From the NCBI GenBank assembly GCA_049514435.1, contig JBEKVB010000012.1, positions 1-64,000 of the forward strand: 64,000 nt of DNA. Direction: 5' to 3'. Both the position numbers and the translations under genes were made by a program. The stretch is from UBA4810 sp002479215. Lineage in GTDB: Bacteria > Desulfobacterota > Syntrophia > Syntrophales > Smithellaceae. Under the pieces are notes generated by a model that made no database searches, was not told where the DNA came from, and saw only the letters and a program-made list of their open reading frames with translations. Shown in pieces: positions 7,085 through 15,696 of this stretch (its first letter is position 1; every line of letters starts with the position of its first letter).

Positions 7085-8524
7085 ATGAAAAAAGGAATAA
7101 TGCTGTTTATTATTCTTGGTCTCCCGGCACTATCAGGCTATGCATTTGCTGAAAGTGAAATTGAATCGAGGATTCGAACACTGGAGGAGGCATTAAAAAA
7201 GCAAGAAGAAACTATCAAGACGCAACAAATAATGATTAATGAGCTGAAAGAACAAAATAAGAAGAATGAGGTCAAACAAATGCAACCCTCATCAAAACCT
7301 GAGGGCGTCGCTGCCGAAAAGACGGCACCGGCAGGCGAGATGCGGCAGCAAGTACAAGAACTGAAAGAGAAGGTGGAACAGGTGGCCGAAGCGCAGAAGA
7401 GGACTTTCCCAGGCATTTTCAATCCCTCCATCGGGCTTGTGGGTGAAACAATCTTCAGTTATCGCAGCAAGGGATCCACGGAGACGGGGAGCGATCGTCC
7501 CGGCGGGTTTGATGTGTTTCAACGTTCGGTGGAATTGAATGCAGCAGCGGCGGTGGACCCGTTTGCCAAGGCCTATGTGGTACTTAACGCATCAGCCGAC
7601 CCTGTTACCGGCGAGGCGACGTTGAATGTCGAAGAGGCCGCGCTGCAGACGACGTCGCTACCGTGGAACCTGGAGCTGAAGGCAGGGCGGTTTTTCGGTG
7701 AGTTTGGCCGGCTGGGGTATATTCACGACCACGAACTACCATTCGTCAACCGTCCGCTGGCGCTCGCCCAATACATCGGCGGTGAATCGCGGACGGACGG
7801 CTTGCAGCTTAATTGGCTGTTGCCGGTCAATCACTACGTGAGCCTGACCGTCGGCGTGGGTGATCAGTTCGGCGGCGACAATCCGCCAAACTTTGTCGGC
7901 GATTTCCGTAACGGCAGCGGGTTGAATTATTGGGGCCGCTTGTCCACGTATTTCGATCTGACTCCCAATATCTCACTCGAACCCGGCATTTCAGGCCTCT
8001 GGAATCCAAGTACGGATGCGCAGTGGGCAGCCGGCGGCGGTGTTAATCCTCTGTTTCCTATTGTAGCCGGCAACACCTTCACCGAACGCGAGCGCCGCCT
8101 TTGGGGAGCAGACCTAGTGCTAAGCTACAAGCCGCTGCGTAACAATCAGTTCCAGAGCCTCACCTGGGGCACGGAAGTGCTTTTCAGCGATAACCGCTAT
8201 GACGTAACCGATTCAATGCACAACGCCCTCCCCGGCCAGTCCGTCGGCTCCGTCGGCCTGTACTCGTATCTTACATACAAGTTCCATCGGGAGTGGTCAG
8301 CCGGGTTCCTGTTTGAATATGTAGAGAACGAGGTGAATAATCAAGACAAAACCTTCGCCTATTCTCCGTATATTACCTGGGCATTGAGTCACTGGAATCA
8401 ATTGCGCCTTCAGTACACATACACCGATCCCAACGCCGCGTCCGGCAGGCCCGCCGATAATGCTGTTTATCTGCAATGGGCGTGGATCATCGGCTCACAC
8501 TCGCATGGTTGGCAACAACGCTAA
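7085..8524 (+). CDS. Porin-like outer-membrane protein with N-terminal coiled coil
   Basis: The start at 7085 has an ideal AGGAGG site at 7072-7077; the GTG at 7079 is too close. A signal peptide (to about GYAFAES) is followed by a coiled coil (about residues 22-60, IESRIRTLEEALKKQEETIK and on) and a second Gln/Glu-rich helix near 85-105. The remainder is a long beta-rich barrel with alternating aromatic residues and an aromatic-rich C-terminus ending WAWIIGSHSHGWQQR. Coiled coil plus barrel is typical of trimeric or tethered outer-membrane porins. It stands 14 bp ahead of the binding-protein gene, so it likely admits Zn or other divalent metal to the periplasm. The substrate is an inference from context. 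Confidence 0.7.
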   Translation: MKKGIMLFIILGLPALSGYAFAESEIESRIRTLEEALKKQEETIKTQQIMINELKEQNKKNEVKQMQPSSKPEGVAAEKTAPAGEMRQQVQELKEKVEQVAEAQKRTFPGIFNPSIGLVGETIFSYRSKGSTETGSDRPGGFDVFQRSVELNAAAAVDPFAKAYVVLNASADPVTGEATLNVEEAALQTTSLPWNLELKAGRFFGEFGRLGYIHDHELPFVNRPLALAQYIGGESRTDGLQLNWLLPVNHYVSLTVGVGDQFGGDNPPNFVGDFRNGSGLNYWGRLSTYFDLTPNISLEPGISGLWNPSTDAQWAAGGGVNPLFPIVAGNTFTERERRLWGADLVLSYKPLRNNQFQSLTWGTEVLFSDNRYDVTDSMHNALPGQSVGSVGLYSYLTYKFHREWSAGFLFEYVENEVNNQDKTFAYSPYITWALSHWNQLRLQYTYTDPNAASGRPADNAVYLQWAWIIGSHSHGWQQR

Positions 8525-8537
8525 GGAGGAATTCAAA

Positions 8538-9473
8538 ATGAAATTTAAATTATTATATAGTCTATTATCGATTATTGCGCTCACCGGTGTATTGTGCGGG
8601 TGGGCGATGCCCGCTCACGCTGAGAAAATTCGCGTCGTTACAACGCTTACCGACTTGGCGGATTTTGCGCGCGCCGTTGGCGGCGACCTGGTCGACGTTC
8701 ACAGCCTGGCGACCGGTGTCGAAGATACCCACGGGGTGCCGATGAAACCAAGCTTCGTGCCGATGATGAACCGGGCGGACCTACTGATTCTGGTGGGGTT
8801 TGATTGCGAGCATGCCTTCCTTCCCGCTCTCCTCGAGGCAAGCAAGAACCCGCGCATTCAGGTAAACAAGCCCGGTTATGTTGACTGCTCCGAGGGGATC
8901 ATCCCACGCGATGTGCCCAAATCGACCGATCATTCCGAGGGCGATGTTCATCCCTATGGTAATCCGCATTACGTGCTCGATCCGGTATTGGCAAAGATTG
9001 CAATCGCAAACATCTATCACGCACTGGTGGCGTTTGCGCCGCAGTATAAAGCTGAATTCACGCGCAACCGCGACGCGTATCTCGCCATACTCAATGCCAA
9101 GATTGCCGAATGGGAGAAAGTGGTCAAACCACACAGGGGAACCAAATTTGTATCCTATCACGAGCATTGGCCATACTTCGCGGCACGCTTTGGCTTGAAC
9201 TATTTCGGCACGATTGAAATAAAGCCGGGTATCGACCCGACAGCACGTTACATCCAGGAATTGGTCACGGCAATGAAGGCCGAGCAGGTCTCTATCGTCG
9301 TGCGCGAGCCGCAGTTTCCTGAAAAGGTGCCCAAACGGATCGCCGAACAGACCGGCGCAACCATGATAACCCTTCCCATCATGCCGGGCAGCGTGCCGCA
9401 TACGGAAACGTACATCAAAATGATGGATTACATTATTTATACAATGGTCACTGCCGTACAATCGAGAAAATAA
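8538..9473 (+). CDS. Metal ABC transporter substrate-binding protein (TroA/ZnuA family)
   Basis: A 311-residue periplasmic binding protein. The ATG at 8538 follows AAGGAGGA; a signal peptide ends near MPAHAEK. Family features: VVTTLTDLADFARAVGGDLVDVHSLATGVEDTHG at the mature N-terminus, the metal-ligand region GNPHYVLDP, the YHEHWPYFAARFGL segment, and EPQFPEKVPKRIAEQTGA near the C-terminal lobe. The long His-rich loop of many Zn-specific ZnuA proteins is absent; only HSEGDVHPYGNPH is present. It delivers metal to the ATPase/permease encoded downstream. Zn is the likeliest substrate, but Mn or Fe cannot be excluded from sequence alone. Confidence 0.88.
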   Translation: MKFKLLYSLLSIIALTGVLCGWAMPAHAEKIRVVTTLTDLADFARAVGGDLVDVHSLATGVEDTHGVPMKPSFVPMMNRADLLILVGFDCEHAFLPALLEASKNPRIQVNKPGYVDCSEGIIPRDVPKSTDHSEGDVHPYGNPHYVLDPVLAKIAIANIYHALVAFAPQYKAEFTRNRDAYLAILNAKIAEWEKVVKPHRGTKFVSYHEHWPYFAARFGLNYFGTIEIKPGIDPTARYIQELVTAMKAEQVSIVVREPQFPEKVPKRIAEQTGATMITLPIMPGSVPHTETYIKMMDYIIYTMVTAVQSRK

Positions 9474-9484
9474 AAATATGGAGG

Positions 9485-9513
9485 GTGTCCGCCCGCACTT
9501 TCCGGGCGGACAC
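9485..9513 (+). promoter_or_regulatory. Strong hairpin between binding-protein and ATPase genes
   Basis: GTGTCCGCCCG and CGGGCGGACAC form a perfect 11-bp GC-rich stem with a 7-nt loop, starting 12 bp after the binding-protein stop and ending 12 bp before the ATPase start. No T-run follows, so it is more likely an mRNA-stabilising structure that sets the high level of the binding protein than a terminator. Confidence 0.6.
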
Positions 9514-9525
9514 ACACAACAGACT

Positions 9526-10239
9526 ATGAATGAAATACTCATTACACTAGACAACCTGAGTATCGGCTATAACAACCAACCTGTGCTATCCGGCATTTCG
9601 CTTTCTATTGCCCGTGCCAGTTTCACCGCCATTCTCGGTGCCAATGGCTCGGGCAAATCGACTCTGATCAAGACGGTGCTTGGATTGCTTCCACCAGTCG
9701 CGGGTCGCATTAATATCGCAGCGACAAGTGCACCACTCGAGTTCGGTTACGTCCCTCAAGTTTTTCAGTTCGACCCGATTTATCTGCTCACGGGGTTCGA
9801 CGTTGCTCTTATGGGCGTATACGGGCGTGTCCGGCCGGGACACATTGTCCCTCCAATCGAACGCGCCTTCACCCGCGAATGCCTGCGGGCGGCGGGCGCT
9901 GAGGAGTTTGCTTATCGGCGCTTTGCCGAACTCTCCGGCGGCCAGAAACAACGTGTGCTTATTGCCCGCGCTCTGACTACGCGCCCCGATGTACTGGTGC
10001 TGGACGAGCCCACCGTGGGTGTGGATCGTGAAGCGACGAATTTGGTGATGGAGTTTATTTCGCAAATCCACAAAGAAAAGAAGATCACGGTACTTCTTAT
10101 AACGCACGACTTCGCAGTGGTGCGTCACTATGCTCAGCAAGTCATCTGGCTTCACGAGGGCAAGATATTTCTCGGCGCAACGCACGAACTCTTAACTGCC
10201 GAACGGATGGCAAAAATCTTTGAAATGGGGATGGACTAA
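9526..10239 (+). CDS. znuC: Metal ABC transporter ATP-binding protein (ZnuC-like)
   Basis: A 237-residue ATPase with Walker A GANGSGKST, Q-loop region YVPQVFQFDP, signature LSGGQKQR, Walker B VLVLDEP, and the switch His in LITHDF. It energises uptake by the metal permease downstream. The frame is open from 9478, but that start would place the 11-bp hairpin inside the coding region and lacks a ribosome-binding site; MNEILITLDNLSIGY at 9526 matches the family's usual start. The order binding protein-ATPase-permease is normal for the Zn/Mn family. Confidence 0.9.
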   Translation: MNEILITLDNLSIGYNNQPVLSGISLSIARASFTAILGANGSGKSTLIKTVLGLLPPVAGRINIAATSAPLEFGYVPQVFQFDPIYLLTGFDVALMGVYGRVRPGHIVPPIERAFTRECLRAAGAEEFAYRRFAELSGGQKQRVLIARALTTRPDVLVLDEPTVGVDREATNLVMEFISQIHKEKKITVLLITHDFAVVRHYAQQVIWLHEGKIFLGATHELLTAERMAKIFEMGMD

Positions 10240-10240
10240 C

Positions 10241-11149
10241 ATGGAAACATTTTATCAGATTCTATCACCAGATTTTCTCCTGCGCAATTCGATATACACC
10301 AGCGTTCTCGTCGGTCTCGTTTGCCCGCTCGTCGGTGTGTTTCTCGTGATGCGCCGACTGGTGTTCATGGGTGTAGCACTGCCTCAGATTTCCTCGACAG
10401 GCGTTGCTATCGCCCTCTCGCTTCCATTGTGGCTCGGATTCAATCTGTCCGAACATGGCTCACACAGCACGCACATGCTCGCTTTTATCGGCTCAATTAC
10501 ATTCTCGCTGACCGCAATCCTGGTGCTGGCGTTTTTAGAACGACGTGGGCGTGGACAACCTGAGGGCCGGCTCGGTACCGTGTACGTAGTGGCAGCCGCG
10601 ATGAGCATCCTGTTGCTGTCAAAAAACCCTTACGGCGAAATCGGTTGGCTCGATATGCTGAAAGGAGAGGTCATCGCCATCTCCAATTTCGATCTTGGGC
10701 TGACGGCAGCCACGCTTACGCTGGTCATTGCAGTGATGGGATTGTTCCACAAGGATTTGCTCCTTGTCTCGTTCGACCGCGAGATGGCAATTATACTGCG
10801 CAAGAACGTCATTTTCTGGGACGTGCTGCTCTATTTACTGATCGGCCTGACTGTTTCGATGGCAGTGCTCAGCGTCGGCCCGCTAATTGCGTTCGGATTC
10901 CTGCTGATTCCCGCTTTAACGGCACACTTGGTTGCTCGCAATATGCACCAGTTTACGGTGCTGGCCCCTTTGATCGGTGGCGTGGCCGCTTTCCTCGGTT
11001 TCTGCATCGCCTATAAATTGGATTTGCCTGTCGGTCCAACGGATGTCGTTCTCTTGGGAATATTTTACGCAATCACCTGGATTGTCGCCAAGATTGTCCC
11101 CTTCGGAGGACTGCGACACCAGCATAATGACCAACAGGAAGGAATCTAA
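10241..11149 (+). CDS. znuB: Metal ABC transporter permease (ZnuB-like)
   Basis: A 302-residue inner-membrane protein with about eight hydrophobic helices, of the ABC-3 metal permease family: LVCPLVGVFLVMRRLVFMG near residue 25, ALPQISSTGVAIAL, and SVGPLIAFGFLLIPALTA towards the C-terminus. It begins one base after the ATPase stop, so the two are translationally coupled. With the upstream binding protein and ATPase it completes a metal importer. An ORF that starts earlier inside the ATPase gene (10220) is disfavoured. Confidence 0.9.
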   Translation: METFYQILSPDFLLRNSIYTSVLVGLVCPLVGVFLVMRRLVFMGVALPQISSTGVAIALSLPLWLGFNLSEHGSHSTHMLAFIGSITFSLTAILVLAFLERRGRGQPEGRLGTVYVVAAAMSILLLSKNPYGEIGWLDMLKGEVIAISNFDLGLTAATLTLVIAVMGLFHKDLLLVSFDREMAIILRKNVIFWDVLLYLLIGLTVSMAVLSVGPLIAFGFLLIPALTAHLVARNMHQFTVLAPLIGGVAAFLGFCIAYKLDLPVGPTDVVLLGIFYAITWIVAKIVPFGGLRHQHNDQQEGI

Positions 11150-11218
11150 CCGATAACGGGTCCAAGCCAAGCCTTTCCCTATGGCTGTCAAGGAGAATTT
11201 TAAGGCCCAGAAAAAAAA

Positions 11219-11245
11219 TTGACATTAAAATAACTCTGTTATAAT
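11219..11245 (+). promoter_or_regulatory. Possible promoter for the propeptide/protease genes
   Basis: TTGACA (11219-11224) and a perfect TATAAT (11240-11245) are separated by only 15 bases. Both boxes are strong but the spacing is short, so activity may need an activator. It lies about 140 bp before the lipoprotein start. Confidence 0.45.
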
Positions 11246-11387
11246 TTCTGGCCACAAATAGAAGCTCTTATCAATTTTCTTTCCAAACCGGCACGTTAGC
11301 CAAAGACAAAAGAAGTTGAGAATGCTTACGAATAAAGGGGTTTCTCGAGCATTCTTGTACAATCCACAGACAGAAAAACATGCCTTT

Positions 11388-11771
11388 ATGCGAATATTGA
11401 ACCGCTTATCACTGCCGGGATTGTTTGGTCTGATATTCCTTATCGGCTGCACGACTGCAGCAAATCAAGCTGCAGAAAATAATATCGGGCAACAACCGCT
11501 TCCATCAAAATTACAAATGCAGCAGCTAATTATCAAATTTCGTGATCCTAACTTCGATCCGGCACAAGACGATTACCTGCAAGAACTTTCGCGCGACACC
11601 CAAACCCAATTGATCTACCTTCGCCCCATGTCCGGTGGAGCACATGTGTTTCGTGTAATGGATACTTCCGATAATGCGCAATTAATAACGGTAATCCAGC
11701 GTCTGTGCAAAAGGCCGGAAATTTTATATGTAGAGCAGGATAAAATGATGCGGCACCAAAAAGTACAATGA
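11388..11771 (+). CDS. Stand-alone protease-propeptide-like lipoprotein
   Basis: A 127-residue product with a lipoprotein signal peptide (LFGLIFLIGC lipobox, Cys near residue 21). The mature part, QLIIKFRDPNFDP... YLRPMSGGAHVFRV... RPEILYVEQDKMM, lines up with the N-terminal propeptide of the S8 protease encoded 31 bp downstream (QLIVKYRNPSLV... FRFMSGDGHVLKL... DPGVEYAEPDRRM). Such I9-like propeptides act as folding helpers and inhibitors of subtilases. Here the domain is separate and membrane-anchored, so it could inhibit or chaperone the neighbour. The frame opens at 11316, but the signal peptide begins at 11388. Confidence 0.65.
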   Translation: MRILNRLSLPGLFGLIFLIGCTTAANQAAENNIGQQPLPSKLQMQQLIIKFRDPNFDPAQDDYLQELSRDTQTQLIYLRPMSGGAHVFRVMDTSDNAQLITVIQRLCKRPEILYVEQDKMMRHQKVQ

Positions 11772-11802
11772 AGATACCAAATCATAAAACGGAGTGACCC
11801 CA

Positions 11803-14406
11803 ATGAAAAAGAAATGGATTTACTTTATAAGTTTTTGCGCATTGACGATGGTGATCGGAGGGGGAATATTCCAGCTTTCCTTATCTCCGGCCGGTGGGCC
11901 GGGAAATAACGACCAGCTGCAATCACTTGCGGCTTATGATTATACCGATCAACTGATCGTTAAGTATCGTAATCCTTCTTTAGTGCGGACGGCGGTAGCC
12001 GGCAATAATAGTGCCCGCGTGATGATTAATGAACGTGTCAATGCATTGAGTTCCCTGGCCGGTGTGCCGCTGACGCATTTTCGTTTCATGTCCGGCGATG
12101 GCCATGTACTTAAATTGCCGCAGAGGATGAAGCTGGCCGAAGCAACTGCGGTTGCCCGGAAATTAGCTGCCGACCCCGGTGTGGAATATGCTGAGCCTGA
12201 CCGGAGGATGTTCCCGCTGCTTACGCCTAATGACCCGTTATATGCCGACCAGTGGCATTATCACTCACCGACAGATCCCACTACACCTGAACCGGGAGGG
12301 GCCAACCTGCCCGGAGCATGGGATATTACCACAGGCTCTAGCAGTATCGTTGTCGCGGTGATTGATACCGGTATTGTCGCCCACGCTGATCTCACTCGCA
12401 CGCTAACGGGCTATTGCTTTATCACCGATCCCCAGGTGGCCAACAACAACAACTGCCCCGGTACCAACGCATCCGACCCGGGCGACTGGTGCACCGCGGC
12501 GGAGCAGAACAACAGCAGCAGCTTCTGCTACAATACAGACTGCGCGCCCCACTGCACCCGCCAGATCAACAGCTCCTGGCACGGCACGCATGTGTCCGGA
12601 ACCATCGGCGCCAGCACTAATAACTCGCTGGGCGTCGCCGGCATCAACTGGGTTTCCGAAATCCTGCCGGTGCGTGTCCTGGGCAAGGGCGGCGGTTACG
12701 ATTCGGATATCATCGACGGCATGCGCTGGGCCGCGGGACTGTCTGTTCTAAATGTGCCGGCAAACGCCAATCCGGCCAAAGTGTTGAACCTGAGCCTGGG
12801 AGGTCCTGGTGCTTGTGATACAACCTGGCAGAGTGCCATTGATGATATCACTGCGGTCGGCGCCACGGTTGTTGTTGCCGCCGGCAATTCCAATGCTAAT
12901 GCCGCAGGTTTTACTCCGGCCAGCTGCAATGGTGTAATCAACGTCGCTGCTACTAACCGCACCGGCGGGCGGGCTTACTATAGCAATTATGGATCGATTA
13001 TAAAGATCGCCGCACCCGGAGGAGATACAACTACGCCTACGATACCTACGAATGGTGTCCTATCCACGTTAAATAAAGGCACAACAACACCATTGCCCAG
13101 TAATACCACAAATGATATTTACGTTTATTATGAAGGCACCAGCATGGCCACACCGCACGTTGTAGGAATCGCTTCGCTTTTATTATCGGTAAATCCCCTT
13201 CTTCTGCCGGCTCAGATTCTTGCGCTCATCCAGCAGACTGCGCGTGTTTTTCCAGGATCAAGTTGCACACCTTCAACCCCCTGCGGAGCAGGTATCATTG
13301 ATGCGAATGCGGCTGTGACTCTTGCTAACAATTCTGTGGCTCTTTCTGCGGATCTTTCTCTTGCCCTGACCTCCGCAGCTCCAGCATCGCCATTAGTTGT
13401 CGGCAGCCCCTTTACGTATCAAGTTACTGTTACTAACAATGATACAACAAACTCTACTCTGGCCACAGTAGTCACATTCATCCAATCCGGAACCGCTACC
13501 ATTGGTTTAGCTTCGGTAACGCCAAGCACAGGAACATGCACCGGCACAAGCTTCGTCACCTGCAATCTGGGCACATTAAATAACGGAGCCAGTGCAACCA
13601 TAACATTCACTGGAACACCGACAACTACCGGAACCATAATCCATACGGCCTCTGTCAGCAGTGCTATGACTGATCCCAATTTATTAAACAACAGTTGGGT
13701 ATTTAACACTACGGCAGTAAATCCTGTACCGGTCATCAGTAGTTTAAGCCCTTCCAGCGCGATAGCAGGCAATGCCGCGTTCACGCTAACTGCCAACGGC
13801 AGCAATTTTGTCGACAATTCGCAGGTGCAATGGAATGGCGCTCCTCGTACAACCACATTTGTCTCCTTCACACAGTTAAGGGCAACGATTTTGTCAGGAG
13901 ATATTGCCACCGCCAGTACGGCTGGCATTACTGTTACAAATCCAACCCCCGGCGGCGGAATCTCCAACACTGCAACCTTCACGATTAGCACTCCGCCACC
14001 TCCACCTCCTCCTGTCGATGGCGGTGGCGGAGGAGGAGGGGGCGGCGGATGTTTTATTGCCACAGCGGCTTTCGGCTCGCCTTTGGAACAGCACGTCCAA
14101 ATCCTGCGGGATTTCCGGGATCGCATTTTGCTTAATTCCGCTGCGGGAAAAGCGTTGGTTAACTTTTACTATGAGGTGAGTCCGCCGATTGCCCGGACGA
14201 TTGCCCAAAATGAAGGCTTACGCCTGATGACGCGCGCAAGCTTAATGCCGGTTGTCGGCGTTGCTTATCTGACACTCCTCTGGGAAGGAGCGGCAACTTT
14301 GTTTTTCCTGATAACAATGGTTTTGATTTTTGTCGCCATCATCCGGACGATACACCGGAAGCTGACCCGGAAGCTGACGCTGATGAAGCTCAAGACAAGT
14401 ATTTGA
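11803..14406 (+). CDS. Secreted S8 (subtilisin-like) serine protease with CFI-box C-terminus
   Basis: An 867-residue exported protease. After a signal anchor (about 5-25) come an I9-like propeptide (about 48-136) and a peptidase S8 domain with the triad D188 (AVIDTG), H260 (SWHGTHVSG) and S447 (GTSMATPH), and oxyanion N362 (AAGNSN). A DUF11-like repeat (about 520-630) and an IPT/TIG-like Ig fold (about 645-730) follow. A poly-Pro/poly-Gly hinge then leads to the CFI-box motif CFIATAAFGSPLEQHVQILR and a final hydrophobic helix with a basic tail. ATG 11803 has a GGAG site. CFI-box C-termini are known on exported proteins; the sorting mechanism is unclear. Extra Cys residues between D188 and H260 suggest disulfides. 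Confidence 0.88.
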   Translation: MKKKWIYFISFCALTMVIGGGIFQLSLSPAGGPGNNDQLQSLAAYDYTDQLIVKYRNPSLVRTAVAGNNSARVMINERVNALSSLAGVPLTHFRFMSGDGHVLKLPQRMKLAEATAVARKLAADPGVEYAEPDRRMFPLLTPNDPLYADQWHYHSPTDPTTPEPGGANLPGAWDITTGSSSIVVAVIDTGIVAHADLTRTLTGYCFITDPQVANNNNCPGTNASDPGDWCTAAEQNNSSSFCYNTDCAPHCTRQINSSWHGTHVSGTIGASTNNSLGVAGINWVSEILPVRVLGKGGGYDSDIIDGMRWAAGLSVLNVPANANPAKVLNLSLGGPGACDTTWQSAIDDITAVGATVVVAAGNSNANAAGFTPASCNGVINVAATNRTGGRAYYSNYGSIIKIAAPGGDTTTPTIPTNGVLSTLNKGTTTPLPSNTTNDIYVYYEGTSMATPHVVGIASLLLSVNPLLLPAQILALIQQTARVFPGSSCTPSTPCGAGIIDANAAVTLANNSVALSADLSLALTSAAPASPLVVGSPFTYQVTVTNNDTTNSTLATVVTFIQSGTATIGLASVTPSTGTCTGTSFVTCNLGTLNNGASATITFTGTPTTTGTIIHTASVSSAMTDPNLLNNSWVFNTTAVNPVPVISSLSPSSAIAGNAAFTLTANGSNFVDNSQVQWNGAPRTTTFVSFTQLRATILSGDIATASTAGITVTNPTPGGGISNTATFTISTPPPPPPPVDGGGGGGGGGGCFIATAAFGSPLEQHVQILRDFRDRILLNSAAGKALVNFYYEVSPPIARTIAQNEGLRLMTRASLMPVVGVAYLTLLWEGAATLFFLITMVLIFVAIIRTIHRKLTRKLTLMKLKTSI

Positions 14407-14449
14407 ATTTAACTTAATTAAGTGGTTTCGTTTTAAGGCACAAAGATGT

Positions 14450-14513
14450 ATGGTTCATTCCCCCCTGGCCTGCGGCGGGTAAATTGCTGGGGAATGAACC
14501 ATATTTTATTTTT
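14450..14513 (+). terminator. Long-stem terminator between protease and mltA
   Basis: A perfect 14-bp stem (14450-14463 with 14489-14502) has a 25-nt loop and is followed by ATTTTATTTTTT, giving a strong intrinsic terminator for the plus-strand protease. The convergent mltA gene ends at 14506, so its 3' end overlaps the T-run; the same hairpin may help protect or end the mltA transcript. Confidence 0.85.
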
Positions 14514-15696
14514 TCAGCAATAAATAAAGTTCGCCCTTTTCTTTGAGAGTGCCGGCGGTGGCTTCCGCCTTTGCTCCAAAGCCGCAGAAAAGGTCAACTC
14601 GGCCGGGGCCCTTGATAGCCGAGCCTTTGTCCTGGCTTAACACAAACCGGGAAAAATTGACTCTCTCCTTAACATTACCTGCGGAATCGAAAACAGGTTT
14701 ACGCAGGCGGATAAACGCCAGCGCTCCTTCCGGGAAATAGTCCGGATCGGTCGCCAGCGATCTTCCCGGTGTTACCGGCACGCCCAAAGAGCCCCGCGGT
14801 TCTTTATCCACAAAACGAAAGAAGATATAACTTTCATTATAACTTAAAATTTCATAGCGCTCCTGCTCTTCCCTTTCTTTCAGGATGGCTTTGACAGAGC
14901 GATAGGAAGATTCACTGCTCTTTATTTTGCCCTGATCCAACATGAATCTTGTTACACTGCGGAAAGGCCGGCCATTAGTTTGCGCAAAACTAACCGTCAA
15001 CAAAGTTTCATCTTCGAGCTTAATCTTGCCGGAACCCTGCACATGCAGAAAAAACAGATCCACCGGATCTGCCACCCAGATAAGCTCCAGGTTTTTCCCC
15101 CGCAATACTCCATAAACATCGATTTCCCTGCGGCTATAGTAAGGGACAAACTTGCTGCCCTGTATCCGGCCAATCTTATTTTCATTGGGAGTTAAACGTT
15201 TTACAATCAAATCGTCCGGTACTCGATAAAGCGGATATTTGTATTTTTCGCTCTCAGTTAATGAGCCTTCCAGCAGGGGTTCGTAATAGCCGGTAAAAAG
15301 TGTTCTCCCGTCTTCATCAGGGCCTGCTACCCGGTAAACATCAAATACTTCGGTAATCTTTTTGCTTAAATCGGCGTTATCGGCGGCCTCATGCATAAGG
15401 GCGCGAAACGCGGTAAGTGTTTTTATTAATTGCCTGGAATCGACCGATCTATCCGCGATACGATAAACTTTATCCCTCCCCGTGGTTTCATAATACTGGA
15501 CGCTGCGTTCAATCGCTAATTCCAAAGAGGCTAAATCAAGATCATCTGTGAAATCGATATTGGAGGCGGCAACAAGGGAAAGAAGTTCCAGCGGTTTTTC
15601 CGGTAGTCTGGGCGGAATTTTCGGAAGAGCCCTTACGCACCCGACAAGGCAAACGACAATCAACGTCAAGCGGATAGTATTGCGCCAGTGTTTCAT
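14506..15696 (-). CDS. mltA: Membrane-bound lytic murein transglycosylase A
   Basis: A 396-residue lipoprotein (signal LTLIVVCLVGC) of the MltA family, which cleaves the MurNAc-GlcNAc bond of peptidoglycan to give 1,6-anhydro products. Family landmarks: LFTGYYEPLLEGS near residue 135, SKFVPYYSRREID, LELIWVADPVDLFFLHVQGSGKIKLED with the acidic residues of the active cleft, and a C-terminal 3D-type domain ending in VDLFCGFGAKAEATAG with its conserved acidic residues. The start overlaps the preceding GNAT gene by four bases, so it is translated as part of the nadK-recN-GNAT-mltA unit. Confidence 0.93.
   Translation of the reverse strand: MKHWRNTIRLTLIVVCLVGCVRALPKIPPRLPEKPLELLSLVAASNIDFTDDLDLASLELAIERSVQYYETTGRDKVYRIADRSVDSRQLIKTLTAFRALMHEAADNADLSKKITEVFDVYRVAGPDEDGRTLFTGYYEPLLEGSLTESEKYKYPLYRVPDDLIVKRLTPNENKIGRIQGSKFVPYYSRREIDVYGVLRGKNLELIWVADPVDLFFLHVQGSGKIKLEDETLLTVSFAQTNGRPFRSVTRFMLDQGKIKSSESSYRSVKAILKEREEQERYEILSYNESYIFFRFVDKEPRGSLGVPVTPGRSLATDPDYFPEGALAFIRLRKPVFDSAGNVKERVNFSRFVLSQDKGSAIKGPGRVDLFCGFGAKAEATAGTLKEKGELYLLLKK

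Noticed and set aside
8781..9554. 257-codon minus-strand ORF opposite the metal-binding-protein gene
   Set aside because: Shadow frame of a well-supported gene; composition (Cys/His-rich) is typical of an antisense reading.
11219..11388. c-di-GMP (GEMM) riboswitch upstream of the propeptide lipoprotein
   Set aside because: The region was compared by eye with the GEMM consensus; the GCAAAC and CGCAAAGC blocks are absent.
13419..14126. 235-codon minus-strand ORF within the protease gene
   Set aside because: Mirror of low-complexity Pro/Gly and Thr-rich coding sequence; no start signal and no recognisable domain.
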